DNA of 64,000 nucleotides, taken from positions 248,001 through 312,000 of the forward strand of contig NZ_CP027942.1 in assembly GCF_005484985.1 (NCBI RefSeq), read 5' to 3'. Shown here piece after piece: positions 1-8,382 of this stretch (positions within the stretch are counted from its first letter, which is position 1; every line of letters begins with the position of its first letter). The stretch is from Agrococcus sp. SGAir0287. GTDB lineage: Bacteria > Actinomycetota > Actinomycetes > Actinomycetales > Microbacteriaceae. Under the pieces are notes generated by a model, which saw only the letters and a list, made by a program, of their open reading frames with translations, was not told the origin of the DNA and did not search any database. Position numbers and translations under genes: made by a program.

Positions 1-291
1 CGATCGATCCTGTACGCCGGCCAGGCGGTGACGTCGTCGGACCGCGTCGCGATCGAGCTGCTCGCCTATGCGAAGTCGCTCGCGACGCACGGCACCGTCG
101 ACGTCGTGTCGATCCCGATCGTGTCCGGCGGCGGCGCGGAGTCCTGCGACCTGCTCGTCGGCTCGGGCATCGCGCTCGCGGTCGGGCCTGCGGACGACCC
201 GTTCACCGACGTCGTCGGGGCGGATCTCGCGATCGACGACCTCCGTGAGCGCCAGCAGCGCCTCACGGGGCCGGAGCTCGGCCTGTCCTGA
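1..291 (+). CDS. C-terminal part of an unrecognised protein (cut by window edge)
   Basis: The frame is open from the first base and stops at 289-291, so the gene begins outside the window. The 96 residues seen are a compact alpha/beta-like sequence with a Gly-rich turn (VSGGGAESCD) followed by an acidic end. Codon use (G or C at third positions) matches the neighbours, so it is coding. A GTG at 28 could serve as a start, but the coding-like sequence before it argues against that. I do not recognise the family. It converges on the fructosamine-kinase-like gene with 36 bp between them. Confidence 0.6.
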   Translation, partial: RSILYAGQAVTSSDRVAIELLAYAKSLATHGTVDVVSIPIVSGGGAESCDLLVGSGIALAVGPADDPFTDVVGADLAIDDLRERQQRLTGPELGLS

Positions 292-327
292 GCGGGGTGG
301 TCGGTGCCGCGTCGAGCCGCGCGGTCG

Positions 328-1086
328 TCAGACGTAGCGGCGGGCGACCGCGACGAGCTCGGCGCCGTACGACGGGCCGTGGCTGACGGCGTGCACGGCG
401 AGCGGATGCAGCTGGTGCAGCCCGAGGAGGTCGCGCCACTCGCCCTCGAGCTCCGCCGCCTCCGCGTGGGCGTCGAGCACGACGTCGAGATGCGGCAGCC
501 CGAAGAGCGCGAGCATCGCCAGGTCGGTGAGCGGATGCCCGCCCTGAGCGGCCGGGTCGATGAGGACGGCGCCGTCCGCCGTCCAGAGCACGTTGCCGCT
601 CCACAGGTCGCCGTGGATGCGCGCGGGGGAGCGGTCGTCGTCGAAGGCGCCGTCGACGAGCCGGCCGCACACGCGCTCCACGACCGCGGCGCCATCGGGA
701 TCGAGGTGGCCGGCGTCGACCGCGGCGCGCACGAACGGCAGGATGCGCTGGTGCGCGAACGAGTCGGCCCACGACGCCGCAGGCGTCATGGGCTGGCGCT
801 GACGACCGATCCATCCCTCGCCCTCGCAGCCGGGCGGCGGCGCGCACCATGCCGGGGCACCTGCCGCGTGCGTGGCGGCGAGCGCCTGCCCGAACGCCTC
901 GGCGTGCGCGCGAGTGGGAGCGGCGGGCTCGAGGCGCTCGAGCGCGATCGTCGCGCCGTCGTGGGCGAGCACGCGCGCGACGCGTGCACCGCCGTGCTGC
1001 TCGGCGTCGACGAGCCAGCGCAGGCTCGCGACCTCCCACGCGGCGGCGTCGGCGCCCCAGCGGACGTGCTTCGTGAACGAGGCCAT
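328..1086 (-). CDS. Fructosamine kinase family protein (aminoglycoside-phosphotransferase fold)
   Basis: The product is 252 residues, normal for the short bacterial members. It carries the family's kinase motifs: HGDLWSGN at 158-165, holding the catalytic Asp, and IDPAAQGGHPLTDLAM at about 176-191, holding the metal-binding Asp. Family members phosphorylate protein-bound fructosamines or ribulosamines so that they break down (deglycation); the substrate here is unknown. The ATG at 1086 is chosen because GGGAGG lies 7 bases upstream. A longer frame exists, but its extra residues are Arg-rich and non-coding in character. It lies 116 bp downstream of the winged-helix gene on the same strand. Confidence 0.85.
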   Translation of the reverse strand: MASFTKHVRWGADAAAWEVASLRWLVDAEQHGGARVARVLAHDGATIALERLEPAAPTRAHAEAFGQALAATHAAGAPAWCAPPPGCEGEGWIGRQRQPMTPAASWADSFAHQRILPFVRAAVDAGHLDPDGAAVVERVCGRLVDGAFDDDRSPARIHGDLWSGNVLWTADGAVLIDPAAQGGHPLTDLAMLALFGLPHLDVVLDAHAEAAELEGEWRDLLGLHQLHPLAVHAVSHGPSYGAELVAVARRYV

Positions 1087-1202
1087 GCCCCATCCTCCCG
1101 TGCCGGCGCGGGCACGACCGGTCGCGACCGGGCCGACGGCCGATGCCGCTCGCCTCGAGCGCGACGCCGGCGACCGCGATCGATCGCCGCGGCCAGGGCG
1201 CC

Positions 1203-2270
1203 TCAGTCGAGCGCTGCGGGCATCCCGTTGGCCGTGCCGTAGGCGCGCACCGCGCGTCGCAGCGCGGGGCCCTGACGCGCGGGCACGGGCGTCCACGGCT
1301 CCACCGCGACGCGGATGCTCGAGGCCGTCGTCGTGCGGCGCCAGGTGCCGACGACGGCGCCGTCGACCACGACGGCCGGCAGGAACATGCCGTTGGCGCC
1401 GGGCACGATGCGCTCGAGCGGCTCACCGCGCAGCGTGATCGACCGATCGGCGTAGCCGAGCACGAGCTCGTCGAAGGGCGCGACGAGCAGCACGCCGGCC
1501 GCAGGCTCGAGCCCGGGCGCGTGCAGGTAGGTCGTGCCCGCGACCTCCCACGCGTCGAGCTCGTCGCGCACCGCGTCGACGCCGCGTCGCGCATCCGCCA
1601 CCGTGAGCCCCGCCCACCAGGCCAGGTCGTGCACCGTGGCGGGTCCGTGGCTCAGGAGGTAGCGCCGCGCGAGCTCCTCGAGCGCCTCGTCGCCGTCGAG
1701 CGCACGCGGGGTCGCGACCCATGCGTCGTGCAGGGCGTAGTCGGTGCGGCTCGTCATGACGACGTGACCGTGACGGGCGAGCCAGCCGAGGATGTGCGGC
1801 CCGCGCTGCGCGTCGACCGGCTGACCTGCCGCGACGAGCGCGTCGAGCAGCGCCTGCCGTGACGCGGGCCCATCGGCGAGCGCGCGCTCGACCACGGCTC
1901 GGGATCGCACGAGGGCCTCCTCGTCGAGTCCGAGCGAGCGCATGCGCGTCGCGTCGCGTCGGTCCACGCGATCGGCGGTGAGGGTCGCGAGCCAGCGGAT
2001 GTCCTCGGCACGCGTCCAGTGCAGCGTGCCGCGCATCGGCCACGAGCGCACGATCGCGCCGCCCGCCTGCGCCGCCTCGACGTCGGCCGTCGTCGTGCCG
2101 GGAGCGCTGCGCTGCGCGACCGCCCACAGCGCGCCGAACCAGTCCTGCGCCTGCATCGCGAGCATCCACCCGACGGCGTCGGCGGGGGAGGGTGCCGGCT
2201 CGTCGAGCAGCTGCGCGCGCACGCGCATGCCGAGCAGCCGCCGCTCGTCGCCCGTGAGCCTCCGCACCAT
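1203..2270 (-). CDS. Winged-helix DNA-binding protein, AlkZ/YcaQ superfamily (HTH_42)
   Basis: The product is 355 residues and resembles the HTH_42 winged-helix family, which contains the DNA glycosylases AlkZ and YcaQ. Near residue 40 it has MLAMQAQDW, that is a Gln-x-Gln, the position and form of the catalytic motif of AlkZ. Three winged-helix-like segments follow and the protein ends in a beta-rich domain. A role in removing alkylated or crosslinked bases is therefore possible, but it is inferred from one motif. The ATG at 2270 has a CATGCT box 6 bases upstream and no Shine-Dalgarno, as in many leaderless genes here. It is divergent from hemB. Confidence 0.75.
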   Translation of the reverse strand: MVRRLTGDERRLLGMRVRAQLLDEPAPSPADAVGWMLAMQAQDWFGALWAVAQRSAPGTTTADVEAAQAGGAIVRSWPMRGTLHWTRAEDIRWLATLTADRVDRRDATRMRSLGLDEEALVRSRAVVERALADGPASRQALLDALVAAGQPVDAQRGPHILGWLARHGHVVMTSRTDYALHDAWVATPRALDGDEALEELARRYLLSHGPATVHDLAWWAGLTVADARRGVDAVRDELDAWEVAGTTYLHAPGLEPAAGVLLVAPFDELVLGYADRSITLRGEPLERIVPGANGMFLPAVVVDGAVVGTWRRTTTASSIRVAVEPWTPVPARQGPALRRAVRAYGTANGMPAALD

Positions 2271-2318
2271 GCGCCCAGCATGCCGTGCGCCGCCGACGCC
2301 CGCCCGTCGGCATCCGCC

Positions 2319-2414
2319 CGACTGGCCACAAAGGGTCGACGACTGGCCGCGAAGGGTCGACGACTGGCCGCGAAGGGTCGGCATCGGCCACGAAGGGCGA
2401 CCCTTCGTGGCCAC
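2319..2414. repeat. Three 21 bp direct repeats plus a perfect hairpin
   Basis: Three near-identical 21 bp units begin at 2319, 2340 and 2361, each containing CGACTGGCCGCGAAGGGTCG or a one- or two-base variant. A perfect inverted repeat follows: GGCCACGAAGGG at 2386-2397 and CCCTTCGTGGCC at 2401-2412 with a 3-base loop. A degenerate extra arm lies near 2425. The block sits between the divergent winged-helix gene and hemB, upstream of the hemB -10 box, so it could be regulatory. It could equally be a dispersed intergenic repeat. Confidence 0.85.
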
Positions 2415-2540
2415 CGTCCTGCCGTTCGTGGCCACCGCCACCGTGCGTCGCCGATGCCGCGGCTCGGGAGGAGCGCTCGTGGCGCTCGCGCCGAGCGCGA
2501 ACACCGCCGCAGCCGTCGCTGACCGCCGTACCCTGGATGG

Positions 2541-3518
2541 GTGAGTCCCACGATCCGTCCGCGCAGGCTCCGACGCACCCCCGCCCTGCGAAGGCTGGTG
2601 GCCGAGACCCGCATCCACCCGAGCCAGCTCATCCTGCCGATGTTCGTGGCCGACGGCATCGACGAGCCGCGCCCCATCGGCAGCATGCCGGGCGTCGTGC
2701 AGCACACGATCGACTCCGCGAGCCGCGCCGTCGAGGAGGCGATCCAGGCGGGCGTCGGCGGCGTCATGCTCTTCGGCGTGCCGAAGGAGGAGGACAAGGA
2801 TGCGACGGGCTCGGCGGGCATCGACCCGGACGGCATCCTCAACCGGGCGACCGCGGCGCTCGACGAGCGCTTCGGCGACGACACGGTCATCCAGACCGAC
2901 CTGTGCCTCGACGAGTTCACCGACCACGGCCACTGCGGCGTGCTCGACGAGTGGGGCGGCATCGACAACGACGCGACGCTCGAGCGCTACGCCGAGATGG
3001 CGATCGCGCAGGTCGACGCGGGCTCGGAGATGGTCGGCCTCAGCGGCATGATGGACGGCCAGGTCGCGTTCGTGCGCGACGCGCTCGACGACGCAGGCTA
3101 CGAGGACGCAGCGATCCTCGCCTACGCGGCGAAGTACGCATCCGCCCTGTACGGTCCCTTCCGCGAGGCCGTCGGCTCGAGCCTGCAGGGCGACCGGCGC
3201 ACCTACCAGCAGGATCCGGCCAACGCGCGCGAGGGACTGCGCGAGGCGACCCTCGACGAGGCCGAGGGCGCCGACGTGCTCATGGTGAAGCCCGCGTCCT
3301 TCTACCTCGACGTGCTGCGCGACGTCGCCGACGAGGCGCAGGTGCCCGTGTGGGCGTACCAGGTCTCCGGCGAGTACGCGATGGTCGAGGCGGCGGCCGC
3401 GAACGGCTGGATCGACCGCGACCGGGCCATCGCGGAGTCGGTCACGTCGATCGTGCGCGCGGGTGCGGATGCCGTGCTCACCTACTGGGCGGTCGAGCTG
3501 GCCGTGTCGCTGCGCTGA
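2541..3518 (+). CDS. hemB: Delta-aminolevulinic acid dehydratase (porphobilinogen synthase)
   Basis: This cytosolic enzyme condenses two 5-aminolevulinate molecules to porphobilinogen in heme synthesis. The 325 residues cover the whole family. Lys198 (in [13 protein letters not shown]) and Lys250 (in MVKPASFY) are the two Schiff-base lysines. The metal loop reads [14 protein letters not shown]: Cys122 and Cys132 are kept but the middle position is Asp124, a mix of the zinc (Cys-Cys-Cys) and magnesium (Asp) types. The GTG start at 2541 follows a TACCCT box by 6 bases, so the mRNA is probably leaderless. hemL, the enzyme of the preceding step, lies 133 bp downstream. Confidence 0.97.
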   Translation: MSPTIRPRRLRRTPALRRLVAETRIHPSQLILPMFVADGIDEPRPIGSMPGVVQHTIDSASRAVEEAIQAGVGGVMLFGVPKEEDKDATGSAGIDPDGILNRATAALDERFGDDTVIQTDLCLDEFTDHGHCGVLDEWGGIDNDATLERYAEMAIAQVDAGSEMVGLSGMMDGQVAFVRDALDDAGYEDAAILAYAAKYASALYGPFREAVGSSLQGDRRTYQQDPANAREGLREATLDEAEGADVLMVKPASFYLDVLRDVADEAQVPVWAYQVSGEYAMVEAAAANGWIDRDRAIAESVTSIVRAGADAVLTYWAVELAVSLR

Positions 3519-3544
3519 CCGCCCCCGCCGACCGCATCCTTCTC

Positions 3545-3614
3545 GCGTTTCGCAGGCGATCATGGGGGTTCGAGGGAAGATACCCCTCGAGAGGCCGAAT
3601 CGCCTGCGAAACGC
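3545..3614. repeat. Solo copy of the 70 bp hairpin repeat also arrayed at 5.5-6.0 kb
   Basis: The outer arms GCGTTTCGCAGGCGAT (3545-3560) and ATCGCCTGCGAAACGC (3599-3614) are perfect reverse complements. An inner stem TCGAGGG/CCCTCGA surrounds the conserved core GGGAAGATACCCC. It lies between hemB and hemL. Because hemL has a Shine-Dalgarno and no obvious promoter box, this hairpin would sit in a hemB-hemL transcript if one exists, and could act as a processing site or attenuator. Confidence 0.9.
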
Positions 3615-3651
3615 ACATCACGACGACGCAGCAGACGAGCAGGGACCGAGC

Positions 3652-4986
3652 ATGACCGACACGACCGCCACCGACACGACCGAGACCACCAACGACGCCC
3701 TCTTCGACCGCGCGAGGGCCGCGATCCCCGGCGGCGTGAACTCGCCGGTGCGCGCGTTCGGCTCCGTCGGCGGCACGCCGCGGTTCATCCGCAGCGCCCG
3801 GGGTGCGTACGTGACCGACGTCGAGGGCGTCGAGCGCGTCGACCTCGTCGCGTCGTGGGGTCCGGCGCTGCTCGGCCACGCGCATCCGGCGATCGTGGAT
3901 GCGGTGCAGCAGGCGGCGTCGCGCGGCCTGTCGTTCGGCGCGCCGACCGGCGCCGAGGTCGAGCTCGCCGAGGAGATCACGCGTCGCGTGCCCATCGCCG
4001 AGCGCGTGCGCCTCGTGTCCACGGGCACGGAGGCGACAATGACGGCCATCCGCCTCGCGCGCGGCGCGACGGGTCGCGACCTGCTCGTGAAGTTCGACGG
4101 GCACTACCACGGGCACTCGGATGCGCTGCTCGTCGCGGCGGGCTCGGGCCTTGCGACGCTCGCGATGCCCGGGTCGTCGGGCATCCCCGACGCCGTCGCG
4201 GCGACGACGATCGTGCTGCCGTACGACGACGAGGCGGCCGTCGAGGCCGCATTCGCCGAGCACGGCGACCGCATCGCGGCGATCATCGTCGAGGCGGCGC
4301 CCGCGAACATCGGCCTCATCGCGCCGCGTCCGGGCTTCCACGCCTTCCTCGCGCGCACGGCGCATGCGCATGGCGCGCTGCTCATCAGCGACGAGGTGCT
4401 CACGGGCTTCCGCGTGCACCCCTCGGGCATGTGGGGCATCGAGGGCACGGCGGGCGACGAGGCGCCCGACATCCTCACGTTCGGCAAGGTCGTCGGCGGC
4501 GGCATGCCGCTCGCGGCGCTCGGCGGACGCCGCGAGGTCATGGAGCTCCTCGCCCCGCTCGGCCCCGTCTACCAGGCGGGCACGCTGTCGGGGAACCCGC
4601 TCGCCGTCGCCGCGGGCCTCACGCAGCTGCGCCTGGCCGACGACGCCGTCTACGCGCGCCTCGACGCCGTGGCGGACGCGATCACGGCCGGGCTGTCGGA
4701 TGCGCTCGCCGCCGAGGGCGTCGAGCACGTGATCCCGCGGGTCGGCAGCCTGTTCTCGCTCGCGTTCGCCGCGTCCGCGCCGCGCACGTACGACGACGCG
4801 AAGGCGCAGGCCGTCTTCCGCCACGCGCCCTTCTTCCACGCGATGCTCGACGGCGGCGTCGCGCTGCCGCCGAGCCTGTTCGAGTCGTGGTTCGTCACGG
4901 CGTCGCACGACGACGCGGCGATCGAGCGCGTGCTCGCGGCGCTCCCCGCTGCGGCCCGCGCCGCCGCTGCAGCCCGGCCGGCCTGA
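3652..4986 (+). CDS. hemL: Glutamate-1-semialdehyde 2,1-aminomutase
   Basis: This is a PLP enzyme of the C5 pathway that moves the amino group of glutamate-1-semialdehyde to give 5-aminolevulinate, the substrate of HemB. The 444 residues are full length. Visible motifs are [11 protein letters not shown] at 26-36, the cofactor loop STGTEATM at 123-130, Asp247 in the SDEV motif, and the Schiff-base Lys279 in [11 protein letters not shown]. The ATG at 3652 is preceded by AGGGA. The first 14 residues are Thr-rich and probably disordered. The hemB-hemL pairing is typical of heme gene clusters. Confidence 0.96.
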   Translation: MTDTTATDTTETTNDALFDRARAAIPGGVNSPVRAFGSVGGTPRFIRSARGAYVTDVEGVERVDLVASWGPALLGHAHPAIVDAVQQAASRGLSFGAPTGAEVELAEEITRRVPIAERVRLVSTGTEATMTAIRLARGATGRDLLVKFDGHYHGHSDALLVAAGSGLATLAMPGSSGIPDAVAATTIVLPYDDEAAVEAAFAEHGDRIAAIIVEAAPANIGLIAPRPGFHAFLARTAHAHGALLISDEVLTGFRVHPSGMWGIEGTAGDEAPDILTFGKVVGGGMPLAALGGRREVMELLAPLGPVYQAGTLSGNPLAVAAGLTQLRLADDAVYARLDAVADAITAGLSDALAAEGVEHVIPRVGSLFSLAFAASAPRTYDDAKAQAVFRHAPFFHAMLDGGVALPPSLFESWFVTASHDDAAIERVLAALPAAARAAAAARPA

Positions 4987-5071
4987 GCGCGGCGGGGCCG
5001 AGCGCGGCCGGCGGATCGGTCGCGGTCGTCATCGCGGCGCGGACGCTCGGACCACGCTCACGGCCAGGCTC

Positions 5072-5146
5072 GGGGAGATGTGCGCGCCAGCGGATGACCA
5101 TCGCACACGTGCGCGTGCCGCCTCGCTTGCGTGCACATCTCACCCC
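5072..5146. repeat. Imperfect inverted repeat in the gap after hemL
   Basis: GGGGAGATGTGC at 5072-5083 pairs with GCACATCTCACCCCC at 5133-5147, with one extra base in the right arm. The left arm continues as ATGTGCGCGCCAGC, which recurs on the complementary strand inside the repeat at 63022-63092, so the two are probably one family. The rest of the roughly 300 bp gap between hemL and the small gene at 5286 shows no convincing coding sequence. Confidence 0.6.
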
Positions 5147-5285
5147 CGTGGGTCGTCGACCGGCGCGATCGGCGTCGCTCGACCGGCCGCGGTGCTCCGT
5201 GGCCGACGCCGCGTTCCGAGCCGCACCGGGCCGCGCCCGTCAACCCCCGGGGCGCTCGGCCGGCGGCGGGCGTAGCGTCGCGTCC

Positions 5286-5507
5286 ATGAGTGCCGACGAC
5301 GCCACGCAGACCCAGACCCAGACCCAGACCGAGCCCGCCTCCGCCGACGCGCGTCCTCCGTTCGAGGACCACGACTTCGGCGGCGGCGCCGCGCCCGATC
5401 CGACGCCCGACCACGTCGAGCCGTACTCGTCGCGCTCCGACGAGACGCCGCGCACGGGCCCGGTCGACATCCCGGACCACGTGCAGCCGTACTCGTCGCG
5501 CGACTGA
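5286..5507 (+). CDS. Small acidic hypothetical protein with a repeated PDHVxPYSSR motif
   Basis: The product is 73 residues with no recognised family. A (TQ)n run at 7-14 is followed by a Pro/Asp-rich, probably unstructured chain in which PDHVEPYSSR (41-50) recurs as PDHVQPYSSR (63-72). A TAGCGT box ends 7 bases before the ATG, the same leaderless arrangement as other genes here, which supports expression from this start. The protein lacks a signal peptide and membrane helix. It runs into the hairpin array 47 bp downstream. Confidence 0.6.
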   Translation: MSADDATQTQTQTQTEPASADARPPFEDHDFGGGAAPDPTPDHVEPYSSRSDETPRTGPVDIPDHVQPYSSRD

Positions 5508-5554
5508 CCCGCCGCGCCGACGGCCGCACCAGCGGCCGGTCTGCGAGCCGCTGT

Positions 5555-5991
5555 GCGTCTCGCAGGCGATGCCGGTGGGTAGGGGGAAGATACCCCTTCG
5601 CCACCCCTGATCGCCTGCGAAACGCAACCACCCCGTGCGGGCGCTGCGCGTTCTGCAGGCGATTCCGCGTCTGGAGGGAAGATCCCCCTCGAGGCCCGGG
5701 ATCACCTGCGAGACGCAACGACTTCGCGCGGGCGCTGCGCGTTCTGCAGGCGATGCCGGTGGGCAGGGGGAAGATACCCCTCCGCCACCCGGGATCGCCT
5801 GCGAAACGCAACCACCCCGCGCGGGCGCTGCGCGTTCTGCAGGCGATTCCGCGTCTGGAGGGAAGATCCCCCTCGAGGCCCGGGATCGCCTGCGAAACGC
5901 AACGACTCCGCGCGGGCGCTGCGCGTTCTGCAGGCGATTCCGCCTCCAAAGGGAAGATCCCCCTCGAGATCCGGGATCGCCTGCGAAACGC
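5555..5991. repeat. Tandem array of five hairpin repeats, about 92 bp period
   Basis: Units lie at 5555-5625, 5648-5716, 5739-5809, 5832-5900 and 5923-5991. Each starts with a form of GCGTTCTGCAGGCGAT and ends with a form of ATCGCCTGCGAAACGC, so each folds on itself. Two stem types alternate (A, B, A, B, B): type A has GGTGGG facing CCACCC, type B has CTGGAGGG facing CCCCTCGAG. All keep the core GGGAAGAT(A/C)CCCC with AAGAT in the apical loop. Four 22 bp spacers also alternate. The array fills the space between convergent genes, where REP/BIME-type elements are commonly found. Confidence 0.92.
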
Positions 5992-6014
5992 GAACGGCCC
6001 AGGGCCGAGGCGCG

Positions 6015-6710
6015 TCAGAAGAGCGTCGGCCGCTTGCTCTGGATGCCCTTCATCGCGTCGTAGTCGAGCACGACGCAGCGGATGCCGCGGTCCTCGGCGA
6101 GCGTGCGCGCCTGCGGCGCGATCTCCTGGGCCGCGAAGATCCCGGACACGGGTGCGATGCGCGGGTCGCGGTTCATGAGCTCGAGGTATCGGGTGAGCTG
6201 CTCGACGCCGTCGATGCCGCCGCGCCGCTTGATCTCGACCGCGATCGTCGCGCCCGCCTCGTTGCGCGCCAGGATGTCGACGGGTCCGATCGGCGTCATG
6301 TACTCGCGGCGCCAGAGCTCGTAGCCCTCGCCGAGCAGCTCGATCTGGTCGGCGAGCAGCGCCTGCAGGTGCGACTCGACGCCGTCCTTCGTGAGCCCCG
6401 GGTCGACGCCCAGCTCGTGCGAGGAGTCGCTGTGCACCTCGTGCAGCCGCACGACGAGCGCGTCGCCGGTCTTCTGGTGCGTGACGGTCCACAGCTCGGT
6501 GACGCCCGCCTCGGCCTGGTCCGGGCTCGGCGCCGACGTCTCGATCGTGCACGGCGGCGACATCCAGTTGAGCGGCTTGTACGAGCCGCCGTCGGAGTGC
6601 ACGAGCAGCGACCCGTCGGCCTTCAGCATCAGCACGCGCGTGGCGAGCGGCAGATGGGCGGTGAGCCGCCCCGTGTAGTCGACGGAGCAGGTCGCGACGA
6701 CGAGCCTCAT
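6015..6710 (-). CDS. nucS: Mismatch-specific endonuclease NucS (EndoMS)
   Basis: NucS makes double-strand cuts at mismatches and is the basis of non-canonical mismatch repair in actinobacteria, which usually lack MutS and MutL. The 231 residues show an N-terminal beta-rich domain (1-110) and a RecB-like nuclease domain with Asp145 (GPVDIL), Glu159 and Lys161 (VEIKRR). The protein ends in PTLF, resembling the C-terminal sliding-clamp-binding tail of the family. GGAGGT precedes the ATG, which overlaps the TGA of the upstream MFS gene by four bases (ATGA), so the two are translationally coupled. Confidence 0.95.
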   Translation of the reverse strand: MRLVVATCSVDYTGRLTAHLPLATRVLMLKADGSLLVHSDGGSYKPLNWMSPPCTIETSAPSPDQAEAGVTELWTVTHQKTGDALVVRLHEVHSDSSHELGVDPGLTKDGVESHLQALLADQIELLGEGYELWRREYMTPIGPVDILARNEAGATIAVEIKRRGGIDGVEQLTRYLELMNRDPRIAPVSGIFAAQEIAPQARTLAEDRGIRCVVLDYDAMKGIQSKRPTLF

Positions 6711-7903
6711 GGGCGGACCTCCGCGGCGGGATCGGGTGCACCGGATGCGGTGCGCGGCTCGCGCGCGACGGCCGAGGTCGCGAGCGAGAGGAGGACGAAG
6801 GCGAGCACGACCCACATGGCGTCGCGCAGGCCCAGATGCTCGCCGAGGAAGCCCAGCATGGGCGGTCCGGCGAGGAAGGCGACGTAGCCGATCGTCGCGA
6901 CGGCGCCGACGCGGGCCGTCGCCATGCGGGCGTCGTCGGCGGCGGCGGACATGCCGATCGGGAAGCCGAGGGAGGCGCCGAGACCCCACAGCGCCGTGCC
7001 GACGAGGGCGACGACCTGGTCGTCGACGACGATGACGAGCACGAGGCCGACGGCGGCGAGCGCGCCGGTCGCGCGCAGCATCGCGACGCGGCCGAAGCGC
7101 TCGATGAGCGGCACGCCGGCGAGGCGGCCCGCCGTCATCGCGGTGAGGAAGAGCGCGAACGCGAGCGCGGCGCCGACGGGGTCGAAGTCGTGGCCGTCGA
7201 CCATCAGCAGCGCGAGCCAGTCGTTCGCCGAGCCCTCCGTGAGGGCCATGCCGAGCACGAGGCCGCCGATGAGCCACGTGCGCGCATCCGTCCACACCGA
7301 CAGGCGCTCGCGGAAGCCGACGTGATCCTCGGGCTGGATGGGCTGCTCCACGAGACGCGGTCGAACGACGACCGACAGCGCGCCGATCGCGACGAGCACG
7401 ATCGTCATCTGCGGCCCCATCCCGAGCCCGGTCGCCTCGCCGAGCGCGCCGAAGCCGGCGCCGGCGACGGTGCCGAACGAGAAGAAGGCGTGGAAGATCG
7501 GCATGATCGGCTTCGCGAGGGCGCGCTCGTTCGCGGCGCCCGAGAGGTTCATCGCGACGTCGGTGATGCCGTTCGCGAGTCCCGTGACGACGAGCCCGAC
7601 GACGAGCACCGCCATCGAGCGCGCCTCGACGCCCCAGCCAGCGATCGCGAGCCCGACGCCGACGACGACGACCCCGACCGACACGACGGCGCGCGTGCCG
7701 AGCCGCGCGACGACGTGGCTCGCGGTCGACAGCCCCGCGATCGACCCGATCGAGATGCCCAGCAGCGCGAGGCCGAGCTGGTCGACGGAGATGTCGAGCG
7801 CGTCGCGCGCGGTCGGGAACCGGGCTGCGAGCGACGCGAAGCCGAAGCCCATCGCGAAGAAGACGGCGAACACCGCGTTCCGCCACCGCACCGTCTCACG
7901 CAT
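6707..7903 (-). CDS. MFS transporter (YbjJ-like exporter)
   Basis: The product is 398 residues with about twelve hydrophobic helices and the MFS loop pattern; a long charged loop follows helix 6 (about residues 183-205). The sequence resembles the YbjJ group of MFS proteins, whose substrates are poorly known. GGGAGG lies 8 bases upstream of the ATG at 7903. The gene is first in a two-gene operon with nucS (4 bp overlap). That pairing does not by itself suggest a shared function. Divergent from it is the small L7/L12-like gene. Confidence 0.85.
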   Translation of the reverse strand: MRETVRWRNAVFAVFFAMGFGFASLAARFPTARDALDISVDQLGLALLGISIGSIAGLSTASHVVARLGTRAVVSVGVVVVGVGLAIAGWGVEARSMAVLVVGLVVTGLANGITDVAMNLSGAANERALAKPIMPIFHAFFSFGTVAGAGFGALGEATGLGMGPQMTIVLVAIGALSVVVRPRLVEQPIQPEDHVGFRERLSVWTDARTWLIGGLVLGMALTEGSANDWLALLMVDGHDFDPVGAALAFALFLTAMTAGRLAGVPLIERFGRVAMLRATGALAAVGLVLVIVVDDQVVALVGTALWGLGASLGFPIGMSAAADDARMATARVGAVATIGYVAFLAGPPMLGFLGEHLGLRDAMWVVLAFVLLSLATSAVAREPRTASGAPDPAAEVRP

Positions 7904-7942
7904 CCCACCATCCTCCCATCGAGCGGACGTAGCGTGGGCGGC

Positions 7943-8248
7943 ATGACGAGCGAGATGGATGCGGCGGTCGCCGCCGCGGTCGCGCCGCTGCAGCAGCGGA
8001 TCGCGACGCTCGAGCAGCAGCTCGACTGGCTGTTCGTGCAGCAGGGGTACCAGGCGCCCAACGGCACGATCGCCGCGCCGGCGACGCCGCCGTGGCCGTA
8101 TCCCGTCTCGCCCGCGGTCGTCGACCTCCTCCGCGAGGGTCGGCAGATCGAGGCGATCAAGCAGACGCGGGCCGAGACCGGAGCGGGGCTCGCGGAGGCG
8201 AAGGAGCTCTGCGACCGCACCCGCGCGATGCTCGACGCCGGCGTCTGA
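7943..8248 (+). CDS. Small protein with ribosomal L7/L12 C-terminal-like domain
   Basis: The product is 101 residues. Residues 10-30 form a short coiled coil (QQRIATLEQQLDWLF), then a Pro-rich linker, then about 35 residues matching the L7/L12 C-terminal fold (VVDLLREGRQIEAIKQTRAE, then GLAEAKELCD). It is not ribosomal L12 itself: the dimerising N-terminal domain is absent. Such stand-alone domains occur in actinobacteria and their function is unknown. A TAGCGT box ends 7 bases before the ATG (leaderless type). Confidence 0.8.
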   Translation: MTSEMDAAVAAAVAPLQQRIATLEQQLDWLFVQQGYQAPNGTIAAPATPPWPYPVSPAVVDLLREGRQIEAIKQTRAETGAGLAEAKELCDRTRAMLDAGV

Positions 8249-8382
8249 GGGGCGGATCCCGGGGTTCTCGGGACGCTCGCTCGCTCGCGCTTGCGCGCCC
8301 CTCGACCGGCTGCGGGGAGACCCTGCGGGAACCCATCGGATCGCCCCTTGCGCCGCGGCGTCGCAGGCGTAGCATCGCGCCC

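Noticed and set aside
5555..5991. CRISPR array
   Set aside because: The repeats are 70 bp palindromes of two alternating types and the 22 bp spacers are nearly identical to each other; no cas genes are near.
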